Shown: positions 1 to 6,395, counted from the stretch's first letter. The stretch is 7,869 nt of DNA from Candidatus Methanosuratincola petrocarbonis (ex Vanwonterghem et al. 2016) (GCA_001717015.1 MAGV01000012.1:1-7869); one strand, 5' to 3'. Numbers and translations: made by a program. The notes: generated by a model not told the origin, from the sequence alone.

Positions 1-570
1 GGGAGGGCGGCTGTTGAGGCGGTCAAGGAGGTGCTCGGCGATCCGGTTGTCAAGGTATACGATGTGGTCAGGGCCAGGGCTGAGAGGTGCGCGAGGGAGC
101 TCTCCAGGAATCTCGAGATCAACGCCGCAGTCGCGTCTGATCCGAGGGATGCTGCATCATGGGCTGACGTGATCGTGACCGCGACGACCTCGACAACGCC
201 AGTCTTCGACGGCAGGTGCCTTGAGTCGGGGGCGCACATCAATGCGATGGGGTCCCACAGCCCCGATGCGAGGGAGATCGACACGGCTACGCTCCTCAGG
301 GCGAGGGGGAGGATTGTCCTAGACTCGAAGGAGGCGTGCATGGCGGAGGCGGGCGACATACTGATCCCCATGGCGGAGGGGGCTATACGCGAGTCGGACA
401 TATACGGCGAGCTCGGGGAGGTCATAGCAAAGGGGAAGGCAGTCAGGAGGTCGGGGAAGGACGTGACGCTCTTCAAGTCCGTCGGCGTCGCGGTGCAGGA
501 CGCTGCGGCCGCGGCTGCGGTCTACAAGATAGCTAGAGCCGCCGGCATAGGGAGGGAGATCCAGCTCTGA
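1..570 (+). CDS. Ornithine cyclodeaminase / mu-crystallin family dehydrogenase, 5'-truncated by the window edge
   Basis: The reading frame is open from base 1 to the TGA at 568-570, giving the last 189 residues of a family whose members are usually about 320-330 residues. The visible part starts in the Rossmann nucleotide-binding domain, just after the glycine-rich loop. An Asp ends strand 2 (KVYD, codon at about 61-63), which favours NAD(H) over NADP(H). Family motifs then follow: TATTSTTPVFDG, GAHINAMGSHSPDAREID, DSKEACMAEAGDI, GELGEVIAKG and LFKSVGVAVQDAAAA. These are typical of archaeal alanine dehydrogenase, ornithine cyclodeaminase and related imine reductases. The substrate cannot be assigned because the N-terminal substrate-binding residues lie outside the window. 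It converges on the flippase gene with a 63-bp gap. Family assignment is firm; exact reaction is open. Confidence 0.9.
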   Translation, partial: GRAAVEAVKEVLGDPVVKVYDVVRARAERCARELSRNLEINAAVASDPRDAASWADVIVTATTSTTPVFDGRCLESGAHINAMGSHSPDAREIDTATLLRARGRIVLDSKEACMAEAGDILIPMAEGAIRESDIYGELGEVIAKGKAVRRSGKDVTLFKSVGVAVQDAAAAAAVYKIARAAGIGREIQL

Positions 571-633
571 CGGGGAGGGGTCGGATCGACGGGGGCCCAG
601 AGGTCGGTCCACTGGGATCGGCCGGCATGCGTT

Positions 634-2127
634 TCATTCCCCGTACAGGACTTCCAGGATGTACCTTATGTAAGGCTGGAACTGCTCCATCCTTCGCTTG
701 GAGACGAATGCTGAGGATATCTCTGCGAGATCGGACTTCTTCACTATGCCGAGCCGGGCGTAGCATATCGCGGATATAGCCAGCACCAGCGGTCCGCCAA
801 TGTACCAGGGGAACTGGAGAAGCCAAGCAGGAACGGCGGCAGCGATCGGGATCAAGGAGACGAGCAGGGAGCCCCTCCACCCCACAGAGTAGCCGATAGG
901 CTTAGCCATGAAGTGGACCGCGGCGGTCGCGACGAAGAATCCGAGCACATAGGAGAGGGCCGCGCCGTTCTCGCCCCATACGGAGACCATTAACGGATAA
1001 AGGAGGAGCCTTGGGAGGTTGTAGGCGAAGCCGAGGATGGTAACGTCCCGGTATCTCCCGTAGGCGTATATGAGCGAGCTGAAGCCCGACGGTATTGGAG
1101 ATACGAAGGCTGCCAGGAGGAGGATCTGTAGCGCAGCGGATGACCCGACGTACTCGGGACCCAGGAGCGAGAGCGGGACGCTGGGGTATGCGATCACGGC
1201 GGCAGCCAGCGGGGCTACAATGGCGCTTGTGAGGAGGATCGCCCGGTTCGTCGCCCGCTTCCGCCCGTCTTCCATCCCGCTCAGGACTGGGAACATCAGC
1301 CCGAGGAGGGAGAGGGGGAGGGAGAAGACTATGCTGGCGATGACGAACGCGACGTAGTAAGTGCCCGCCTCCAAGTTCCCGGAGATCCCGTAGATGCCAA
1401 GGACCCCGAACCAAGAACCCGCTGTCGCGACGAGCGATGGGACCCAAGAGGGTAGGCCTGTACGGACCGCCTCCGCGGCTGACTGCGAGGAGGGGGAGCG
1501 CAAGGAGACCTCGCCGCGCAGCGCAAGGTACAACCCTATGTTCTGCACAGCGTACGATACGATGTACGCCGCCATCACCCCAGCAAAGGACCAGCCGAGG
1601 TAGAGGAGGAGTATCCCGATCGCCAGGCGGAGCACGCTAGCGCTCATCGTAGAGAGGGCGATTACGCTAGTCCTGAGGCTTGCGTTGTAGTAGGCTTGAA
1701 GGACAGGGAGGGAGGATGAGAGGAGAATGAGCACCGTGACGTAGGGGACCTCGAAGTCTGGTATCGAGAACACGCCCCCGAGGAGGTACACCAGCACGGC
1801 TGCGACCGCGCTGAGCAGGATCGAGAGCCATAGGCTCGAGAAGAGGTGAACGCTGACCTTGTCGCGCTCCCCGCGTCCGAGCGCCATCCCTATCATCCGG
1901 GTCAGACCCGAGGAGATCCCGAGACCAAAGATGCTGCTCACGACCGAGACTATGCCCACAACCGCGGCGGCGTCGCCTATCACTGCTGCCCCAACGAACC
2001 TAGTCGCGACGAGCCAATAGACGAAGCCCAGGAAGTTTCCTACCAGCCCCGAGATGTAGAGCCAGAGGCTCGACCGTATGACCTTGTTGAGGGACATGGG
2101 CGACCGCTCGCTAGCTTGTTTGATCAT
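634..2127 (-). CDS. Polysaccharide/oligosaccharide flippase (MOP superfamily, Wzx/PST-like)
   Basis: A 497-residue integral membrane protein. Fourteen hydrophobic segments can be placed at roughly 20-40, 46-73, 93-118, 128-147, 155-177, 180-203, 222-247, 255-280, 297-315, 330-353, 363-385, 387-407, 421-438 and 440-459. This is the MOP-exporter layout, with a basic loop (about 77-90, GMALGRGERDK) after the second helix and a basic C-terminal tail. Family members flip lipid-linked oligosaccharides across the cytoplasmic membrane for N-glycosylation or exopolysaccharide; the substrate cannot be told here. The ATG at 2127 gives the longest form. The ATG at 2097 (residue 11, MSLNKVIRSS) is an equally good start because family N-termini begin close to the first helix. 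Neither has a Shine-Dalgarno. No glycosyltransferase lies within the window, so the gene stands alone. Confidence 0.88.
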   Translation of the reverse strand: MIKQASERSPMSLNKVIRSSLWLYISGLVGNFLGFVYWLVATRFVGAAVIGDAAAVVGIVSVVSSIFGLGISSGLTRMIGMALGRGERDKVSVHLFSSLWLSILLSAVAAVLVYLLGGVFSIPDFEVPYVTVLILLSSSLPVLQAYYNASLRTSVIALSTMSASVLRLAIGILLLYLGWSFAGVMAAYIVSYAVQNIGLYLALRGEVSLRSPSSQSAAEAVRTGLPSWVPSLVATAGSWFGVLGIYGISGNLEAGTYYVAFVIASIVFSLPLSLLGLMFPVLSGMEDGRKRATNRAILLTSAIVAPLAAAVIAYPSVPLSLLGPEYVGSSAALQILLLAAFVSPIPSGFSSLIYAYGRYRDVTILGFAYNLPRLLLYPLMVSVWGENGAALSYVLGFFVATAAVHFMAKPIGYSVGWRGSLLVSLIPIAAAVPAWLLQFPWYIGGPLVLAISAICYARLGIVKKSDLAEISSAFVSKRRMEQFQPYIRYILEVLYGE

Positions 2128-2149
2128 TAGATTGCTTCATTCGACGCTC

Positions 2150-2180
2150 TGACGATATCTGTCCTGGTCGGATTTATCCT
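2150..2180 (-). promoter_or_regulatory. Possible archaeal promoter of the flippase gene
   Basis: Read on the minus strand, AAAGGATAAATCC (TATA-like core at about 2171-2178) lies about 45-50 nt upstream of the ATG at 2127, implying transcription start near 2149. A second weak candidate, AGATATCG at about 2154-2160, would give a nearly leaderless transcript. Both are motif matches by eye only. Confidence 0.3.
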
Positions 2181-2264
2181 TTCCCAGTGCCTCCCAATTT
2201 GGAGAGCGCCGAGGGGTTCCCAAGGTCATTAACAATACGACCGGAGATTCAATTGTGACGGGAA

Positions 2265-2435
2265 ATGCACGAAAGGACAGGCGATCTGCCAAAGGCAATC
2301 TGCCCCGTGTGCCTCTCGAGCGATGGATTAAGATTGAGGGGTCGCAGACGAGGATGAAGCGCGCGCTGCGTTTACTCGGGGGAGATGGACCGGTTCTGGA
2401 AGTGCAAACGATTGAGGAATCGTAGCTTTAGAGTG
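2265..2435 (+). pseudogene. Degraded zinc-ribbon coding relic
   Basis: From the ATG at 2265 the frame reads MHERTGDLPKAICPVCLSSD and on to RLRGRRRG, then TGA at 2355-2357. The same frame resumes with RCVYSGEMDRFWKCKRL, then RNRSFRV. The order C-x2-C, Ser-Ser, Arg-rich segment, aromatic-x-K-C-x2-(Leu), then SF resembles the zinc ribbons of NrdR-like regulators and of many transposase N-termini. The fourth cysteine appears replaced by Leu (codon 2412-2414). One in-frame stop plus a lost ligand point to decay. The frame stays open to 2535, but the later part is not recognisable. The match is a pattern read by eye and the parent family is not identified. Confidence 0.3.
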
Positions 2436-2509
2436 CTCAGAATTCCGGGGCGGAGAGAGGCTGCATCGGGTCAATGCCGCCCCGTCAGTACAAACAGGGC
2501 GCAAGTGCT

Positions 2510-2525
2510 CGCCCTAGGCAGGGCG
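2510..2525 (+). repeat. Short perfect hairpin
   Basis: CGCCCT (2510-2515) pairs with AGGGCG (2520-2525) around the loop AGGC. A second copy of CAGGGCGC at 2495-2502, direct repeat of 2519-2526, could compete for the same partner. No T-tract follows, so it is not a standard terminator. Function unknown; it may be chance in GC-rich DNA. Confidence 0.25.
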
Positions 2526-2610
2526 CTGCGGCCTTAGACGGATCCAGATGCCTCTTGGCTTCCCCTCCGCAGTGCGATTTTCCTTGCCATCCATCTCACC
2601 CGGGGCTTTC

Positions 2611-2763
2611 TCAGCCTAATTGAGGATCCCTGGCGGACCCTACCATTATTGTCTCAATAGGCTTCTCAGGGATTAAGCCGCCTGGCCTGTAGATGAGGAT
2701 GATTATCAGCGCTAGACCCAGGAGCATAAAGTCGAGCCACCGCATCCAAGGCAGGGAGCCGAA
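2611..2763 (-). pseudogene. C-terminal relic of a LivM-type branched-chain amino-acid ABC permease
   Basis: On the minus strand this frame reads FGSLPWMRWLDFMLLGLALI, then IILIYRPGGLIPEKPIET, before a stop at 2611. A last hydrophobic helix followed by Y/F-RP-x-GL-[IL]-P is the characteristic end of LivM permeases of high-affinity branched-chain amino-acid transporters, which are about 300 residues or more. Only about 50 residues remain. Further upstream the frame passes into AT-rich promoter-like sequence with no permease resemblance, although an ATG at 2811 gives a formal 66-residue frame. No livH, livG, livF or livK remains next to it. A genuine small single-span membrane protein is the alternative, but the end motif argues for a truncated gene. 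Confidence 0.55.
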
Positions 2764-2864
2764 TCTCGAAACCGCAACTTTTGATAATGAAAATTGATAG
2801 ATTTTATACAATGCTTGTAATAGAAGGTGCGGTAGATTAAGCCTTGGTCAAATTGAGCTTGGAA

Positions 2865-2904
2865 AAAGCCAAGATTTATTATTTTACTTGTCGGAACATT
2901 AAAC
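2865..2904 (+). promoter_or_regulatory. Archaeal TATA/BRE promoter of iorA, apparently leaderless
   Basis: The AT-rich stretch before iorA carries TTTATTAT at 2875-2882, preceded by the purine-rich AAAAAGCCAAGA, which suits a BRE. A start about 26 nt downstream of the box centre falls at about 2904, essentially on the A of the iorA ATG (2905). No Shine-Dalgarno lies upstream of the ATG, which agrees with a leaderless transcript. Position and motif are seen; promoter activity is inferred. Confidence 0.6.
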
Positions 2905-4821
2905 ATGGTCTTGAAAGACGTCGTCTCACCGAACAAAGGAAAGGCTTTCATGCTCTGCAACGAGGCGATAGCGAGGGGGGCCATCGAGGCTGACGTCAAG
3001 GTGGTCGCATTCTACCCTGGCGCACCTACCTCCGAGATCCTGGACACGTTCTCGGAGGCCCTCGGGAGCTTCGACTACCAGATGCAGATCGCGACCAACG
3101 AGAAGGTCGCGCTAGAGATATGCGCAGGGGCATCGTTCGCGGGGCTCAGGAGCCTGACAGCAATGAAGAGCGTCGGCATGAATGTCGCCTCCGACACCCT
3201 CTTTGTCCTCGGGTACACCGGGGCCAGGGGCGGCATGGTGGTAGTGATGGCAGACGACCCCCACGCCCACTCCTCACAGTCTGAGCAGGACGGGAGGTTC
3301 TTCGCACCCAACTCCTACATCCCGATGCTCGAGCCGTCCACTGCCCAGGAGGCGAAGGACATGATCAAGGAGGCATTCTCCATCTCTGAGAGGCATAGGG
3401 TACCCGTGATAGTCAGGACCGTCACTAGGGTGAACCACCAGAGCGGGGTCGTGGAGCTGGAGGAGATCAGGAGGAGCGGGTTCAGCAGGGTCAGGTGGAG
3501 GGATCTCAAGGAGGAGTACCTCACGCTGGGGGAGGTCGCCAGGAGGAAGAAGCTGAGGATGATCGAGAGGAGAGGGAGCCTCGAGAGGGAGTTCGAAGAG
3601 TCGGCGTTCAACTACATCCTGGGCGGGGATGCGGAGGTTGGGACGGGGATTGTGACCGCCTCGACCGCCTACCTGCACGTGCTCGAGGCGCTGAAGGTGC
3701 TCGGGATCTCCGGCAAGGTCCCCGTATTGAAGCTGGGGACGACGTACCCGGTGCCCAGGAGGCTGGTCGCGGGCTTTCTTAAAGGTCTCCGGGGGGTCGT
3801 GGTTGTCGAGGAGCTCTCGCCTTACCTAGAGACCGAGGTGACGATGATCGCCAAGGACGAGAACCCGGGGCTGCGCATCTTCGGGAAGAGGAGCGGCCAC
3901 TTCTCTGAGGCATGGGAGCTCAACCCTGACCTCGTAGCCAAGGGACTGGCTTCGGCGCTGGCGATCCCCTACGAGGACAAGTCCGGGATCATCGAGGAGG
4001 CGAAGGCGCTCAAGGAGGGGATGCCGGAGAGGTACCCGACGTTCTGCCCAGGGTGCCCCCACCGGGGGACGTTCGCTGCGCTGAGCCAGGCGCTCAGGGC
4101 ACTCAGCGCCAGCGGCAAGGGGTACTACTTCGCGAACGACATCGGGTGCTACTCGATGTGGGTATTCCCGCCCTTCTCTAAGGCGGACAGCTCGCTCTGC
4201 ATGGGCGCGTCCGTCGGCATCGCAAACGGGCTGAGCAACGTCATCGAGGAGCGGGTTGTGGCGGTGGTCGGGGACTCGACGTTCTACCACGCCGCGCTGC
4301 CCGCCATCCTCAACGCTATACACAACAGGAACAAGTTCACGCTGCTTGTGCTCGACAACTCGGTCACCGCCATGACAGGGCAGCAGCCCAACCTATCAAC
4401 GGAGTTCACGGCGGGGTGGAGGGAGGGGAAGAGGATCCCCATCGAGGACGTCTGCAGGGCTGCCGGCGCCGAGTTCGTCGAGGTGATAGACGCCTACCAG
4501 GTGAAGGAGAACGTCCCGGTGATCAGGAGGGCGCTCGAGCACGACGGGCTTGCAATAGTGGTCTCGAGGAGGGAGTGCGCGCTGTACGGGGACAGGAGGA
4601 AGAGGAAGAGGGGTGAGAGGATAACGCCGTACTACGTAGACAAGTCGGTGTGCAGGAAGCCATACGCGTGCATAAGGGACGTCCATTGCCCGGCGCATGA
4701 GATTGACGGGGACGGGCAGCCGAGGATCTCGCCCGAGCTCTGCGACGGGTGCTCGGTCTGCTCGAGGATGTGCGCTTTCGGATCGATAAGGAGATCGGGC
4801 ACGGAGGGGGAGAGGCGATGA
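2905..4821 (+). CDS. iorA: Indolepyruvate:ferredoxin oxidoreductase, alpha subunit
   Basis: A 638-residue thiamine-diphosphate enzyme, the normal length for archaeal IorA. With IorB it converts indolepyruvate and other aryl pyruvates plus CoA to aryl-acetyl-CoA, CO2 and reduced ferredoxin in the cytoplasm. The N-terminal pyrimidine-binding domain shows NEAIARGAIEA (19-29), YPGAPTSEI (37-45), the likely catalytic E66 in TNEKVALE, KSVGMNVASD (88-97) and the DDPHAHSSQSEQDGR signature. The C-terminal half has CPGCPHRGTF (381-390) and the TPP/metal motif GDS (456-458) to DNS (484-486), followed by MTGQQP. A ferredoxin domain ends the protein: C583, C589, C595-P, then C613-x2-C616-x2-C619-x3-C623. 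The first cluster lacks the expected cysteine at 586 (Pro). The start suits family N-termini and the leaderless promoter. The stop overlaps the iorB start as ATGA. Confidence 0.95.
   Translation: MVLKDVVSPNKGKAFMLCNEAIARGAIEADVKVVAFYPGAPTSEILDTFSEALGSFDYQMQIATNEKVALEICAGASFAGLRSLTAMKSVGMNVASDTLFVLGYTGARGGMVVVMADDPHAHSSQSEQDGRFFAPNSYIPMLEPSTAQEAKDMIKEAFSISERHRVPVIVRTVTRVNHQSGVVELEEIRRSGFSRVRWRDLKEEYLTLGEVARRKKLRMIERRGSLEREFEESAFNYILGGDAEVGTGIVTASTAYLHVLEALKVLGISGKVPVLKLGTTYPVPRRLVAGFLKGLRGVVVVEELSPYLETEVTMIAKDENPGLRIFGKRSGHFSEAWELNPDLVAKGLASALAIPYEDKSGIIEEAKALKEGMPERYPTFCPGCPHRGTFAALSQALRALSASGKGYYFANDIGCYSMWVFPPFSKADSSLCMGASVGIANGLSNVIEERVVAVVGDSTFYHAALPAILNAIHNRNKFTLLVLDNSVTAMTGQQPNLSTEFTAGWREGKRIPIEDVCRAAGAEFVEVIDAYQVKENVPVIRRALEHDGLAIVVSRRECALYGDRRKRKRGERITPYYVDKSVCRKPYACIRDVHCPAHEIDGDGQPRISPELCDGCSVCSRMCAFGSIRRSGTEGERR
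4803..4817 (+). promoter_or_regulatory. Ribosome-binding site for iorB within the end of iorA
   Basis: The purine-rich run GGAGGGGGAGAGG at 4803-4815 sits just before the iorB ATG at 4818 and matches the anti-Shine-Dalgarno. It decides for this start over the upstream in-frame ATG at 4749, which would lie deep inside the iorA ferredoxin-domain codons. Confidence 0.7.
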
Positions 4822-5459
4822 GCTTCGACATATTCATCTGCGGAGTGGGCGGGCAGGGGCTTGTGCTGCTCACCAACGCCCTGGGGAGGGCGTGCCTGAA
4901 GTCAGGGCTGAAGGCGATAACCGGGGAGATGTACGGGCTGTCGCAGAGGAGCGGGACGGTCTCGGTCCACATGAGGATAGGTGAGGACGCCCATTCGCCC
5001 CTGATACCCATCGGCGGGGCAGACGTCCTGGTGGCACTCGAGGCGATCGAGGCCCTCAGGTACATCGAGTACCTGAAGAAGGGGGGACTGGTGCTCATGA
5101 ACAGCAGGATAATGCACCCGCCGGTTGAGACAGCTGGGCTTGTGAAGGACAGGTCGAGGAAGTACTTCACGCTCGAGGAGGCGGTCTCGAGGGTCAAGAG
5201 GTGGACTTCGATGGTCGCTGTCATCGACGCACTCGCCGCTGCGAAAGAGGGCGGCAACCCAAACGCCGAGAACACGGTCTTCCTCGGATGCCTGTCGGCG
5301 CTGCGTGGACTCCCCCTGGATCCGGCGAAGGTGAAGGAGGCGATATCCGAGGTCGTCCCGAGGGGGACCGTGGAGCAGAACCTGAAGGCGTTCGAGATCG
5401 GGATGCGCAGGGCTTCAGAGGCACTATGCGGCTACGGCGTGTGCAGGGACTTGAAATGA
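4818..5459 (+). CDS. iorB: Indolepyruvate:ferredoxin oxidoreductase, beta subunit
   Basis: A 213-residue protein of the 2-oxoacid:ferredoxin oxidoreductase gamma-domain family, which pairs with IorA in the archaeal heteromeric enzyme. The start ATG overlaps the iorA stop (ATGA, 4818-4821) and has a strong Shine-Dalgarno. Residues 9-14 form GVGGQG, followed by LVLLTNALGRA; GEMYGLSQRSGTVSVHMR (36-53) is the second family signature (usually E-x-H/Y-G-M/L-S-Q-R-G/S-G). Then come PLIPIGGADVLVALE and a C-terminal helical segment with NTVFLGCLSAL and EQNLKAFEIG. The length matches IorB and is longer than the isolated PorG/KorG domain. Translational coupling with iorA implies stoichiometric production. 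No aminotransferase or aryl-acetyl-CoA synthetase gene adjoins the operon here. Confidence 0.94.
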   Translation: MSFDIFICGVGGQGLVLLTNALGRACLKSGLKAITGEMYGLSQRSGTVSVHMRIGEDAHSPLIPIGGADVLVALEAIEALRYIEYLKKGGLVLMNSRIMHPPVETAGLVKDRSRKYFTLEEAVSRVKRWTSMVAVIDALAAAKEGGNPNAENTVFLGCLSALRGLPLDPAKVKEAISEVVPRGTVEQNLKAFEIGMRRASEALCGYGVCRDLK

Positions 5460-5550
5460 CTTATGGGCGCCCCAAACCATCCCATATCTCGGCGGATGGG
5501 GGCAGGATTTTGCGGAGGCGCGCAGCGCAGGGAGGGACCTGCGTAGGCAC

Positions 5551-5973
5551 TCAGCCCTTTTTTGCCCCTATCGCGTAGACCTCGATGATGCAGTGGTCTG
5601 GATCCTCGAAGGAGGCGGCGTAGTACCCGTCTACGAACTCTGGGTGCGCCTCTGGGGGGAAGAGGGGCCTGAAGCCACTCCTCTCCATCTCAGACGAGAT
5701 CCGGTCCACAGTGACGCGGTCCTCGACAAGGAACGCGATGTGTTCGGAAACGACCTCCTCGTCCCCAGAAGGCGGCAGCCGAGCGACCCTGCGCGGGGTG
5801 GACTCGGCGATCCAGACCTGTGTTGAGCCGTCCGAATACCCTACGTGCTGCTCGGACTCACCGATCAGCCTGAATCCGAGGGAACAGAGGAGGGCGTCGT
5901 AGAACTTCCTCGAGGCTCCGACGTCGGAAACCTCTATCCCCAGATGCCCTATCCTTGCGGTAATTGCAATCAC
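5551..5973 (-). CDS. VOC (glyoxalase/bleomycin-resistance fold) family protein
   Basis: A 140-residue protein with two beta-alpha-beta-beta-beta modules. The first module opens with RIGHLGIEVSDVGASRKFYD, the typical start of VOC proteins, and the second with SEHIAFLVEDRVTVDRI. The end, FEDPDHCIIEVYA, is the classic D-P-D/x-x-I-E strand. Candidate metal ligands are H10, H78 and E131; the fourth (Q52 or E57) is uncertain. Such proteins include glyoxalase I, methylmalonyl-CoA epimerase and ring-cleavage dioxygenases, and the sequence does not single one out. The start is GTG at 5973; there is no clear Shine-Dalgarno, and a weak CTTAAGAG at about 5998-6005 could serve a leaderless transcript. It converges on iorB (91-bp gap) and diverges from the AhpD-like gene. 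Confidence 0.85.
   Translation of the reverse strand: MIAITARIGHLGIEVSDVGASRKFYDALLCSLGFRLIGESEQHVGYSDGSTQVWIAESTPRRVARLPPSGDEEVVSEHIAFLVEDRVTVDRISSEMERSGFRPLFPPEAHPEFVDGYYAASFEDPDHCIIEVYAIGAKKG
5558..5563 (+). terminator. T-tract possibly ending the iorAB transcript
   Basis: A run of six T on the plus strand lies about 100 nt after the iorB stop, inside the last codons of the convergent VOC gene. Archaeal RNA polymerase can terminate at T-rich tracts without a hairpin, and I see no stem just before this one. It is the first T-tract after iorB, but weak on its own. Confidence 0.35.
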
Positions 5974-6090
5974 CGCTATACACTACCTGGATCGGCTCTT
6001 AAGGGTTGGGCTGGGGCTAGCTCAAGGGGATGGAAAGCGCGAGCGAAAGGAAAAAAGCAGGCCGCGGCATAATCTACCCCGGTGGTTTTG
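5974..6090. promoter_or_regulatory. Divergent promoter region between the VOC and AhpD-like genes
   Basis: This 117-bp spacer must hold both promoters. For the plus strand, GCGAAAGGAAAAAAG (A-run 6051-6056) lies about 25-30 nt before a possible start near 6080, and GGTG at 6081-6084, five to seven nt before the ATG at 6091, fits a Shine-Dalgarno. For the minus strand, CTTAAGAG at about 5998-6005 is the only TATA-like candidate. Both promoter calls are weak; the ribosome-binding site is fair. Confidence 0.35.
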
Positions 6091-6393
6091 ATGCCAAGGG
6101 ATCCGCACGTGGTGATGAGGAATATCGACCAGAGGCTGTTTGAGCAGGTCGAGGGCGCCAGGAGGTTCGCGTTCTCGGAAGGCGCAATGCCCGTCAAGTA
6201 TAAATTACTGATCGCGATGGCTATCGATGCCTCGCACGGGGTCGGCGACGGGGTGAGGGCGCTCGCGGAAGCGGCAATGGGGGCGGGCGCCACAAAGGAG
6301 AAGATAGCTGAGGCGCTGAGGGTCGCGTTCTACATAAGCGGGTGCGGGAGCTTCTACACGGCTGCAGAAGGCCTCGGCGACCTGCTCGGGTGA
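6091..6393 (+). CDS. AhpD-like / carboxymuconolactone decarboxylase family protein without the C-x2-C motif
   Basis: A 100-residue, mostly helical protein. The segment from FSEGAMPVKYKLLIAMAIDA, continuing SHGVGDGV, to GAGATKEKIAEALRVA follows the CMD fold: an entry helix, the active-site helix, then G-A-T-x-E-x-I-x-E-A-L. In active members the helix reads HG-C-x2-C-x3-H; here the matching positions are V51, G54 and L58, so all three catalytic residues appear lost. The only cysteine is C85. A peroxidase or disulfide-reductase role like AhpD is therefore unlikely; a structural, binding or different catalytic role is possible. ATG 6091 is chosen because GGTG (6081-6084) is well spaced before it; an in-frame GTG at 6082 would add three residues. 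A hairpin terminator follows directly. Confidence 0.75.
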   Translation: MPRDPHVVMRNIDQRLFEQVEGARRFAFSEGAMPVKYKLLIAMAIDASHGVGDGVRALAEAAMGAGATKEKIAEALRVAFYISGCGSFYTAAEGLGDLLG

Positions 6394-6395
6394 TT

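Larger units (their letters stand above)
2128..2904. other. 777-bp gene-poor region with relics and the iorA promoter
   Basis: No intact protein gene is convincing here. The region holds the flippase promoter side (2128-2180), a zinc-ribbon relic on the plus strand (about 2265-2435), a hairpin at 2510-2525, a LivM tail relic on the minus strand (2611-2763), and an AT-rich stretch from about 2765 that ends in the iorA promoter. I saw no tRNA, CRISPR repeat or intact transposase. Bases 2181-2264 and 2526-2610 show nothing I can interpret. Confidence 0.6.

Noticed and set aside
571..633. CCCAG...CTGGG stem between the OCD-family and flippase genes as a terminator.
   Set aside because: Only a 5-bp stem with an 11-nt loop and no T-tract on either strand.
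2355..2357. In-frame TGA in the zinc-ribbon frame as a possible selenocysteine codon.
   Set aside because: The position does not replace a conserved cysteine, no SECIS-like hairpin is apparent, and other signs of decay are present.
2132..2375. A long minus-strand frame upstream of the flippase, open across most of this stretch.
   Set aside because: No convincing start codon or ribosome site, no recognisable motif, and it overlaps the flippase promoter side and the zinc-ribbon relic on the other strand.
2128..2904. tRNA, CRISPR array or intact insertion sequence in the large gap.
   Set aside because: No cloverleaf with a T-loop consensus, no regularly spaced repeats, and no transposase catalytic frame could be found by reading both strands.
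3274..4323. Long minus-strand frames antisense to iorA.
   Set aside because: Compositionally biased shadows of iorA with no ribosome site or recognisable domain.
4749..4817. ATG at 4749 as the start of iorB.
   Set aside because: It would add 23 residues overlapping the IorA ferredoxin codons; the ATG at 4818 has a good Shine-Dalgarno and places the GVGGQG motif at the usual distance from the N-terminus.
4523..5275. A 250-codon open frame on the minus strand antisense to iorA/iorB.
   Set aside because: It is Ser/Pro/Arg-rich with no family motif, lies wholly over two firmly identified genes, and is expected from the strong GC bias of their codons.
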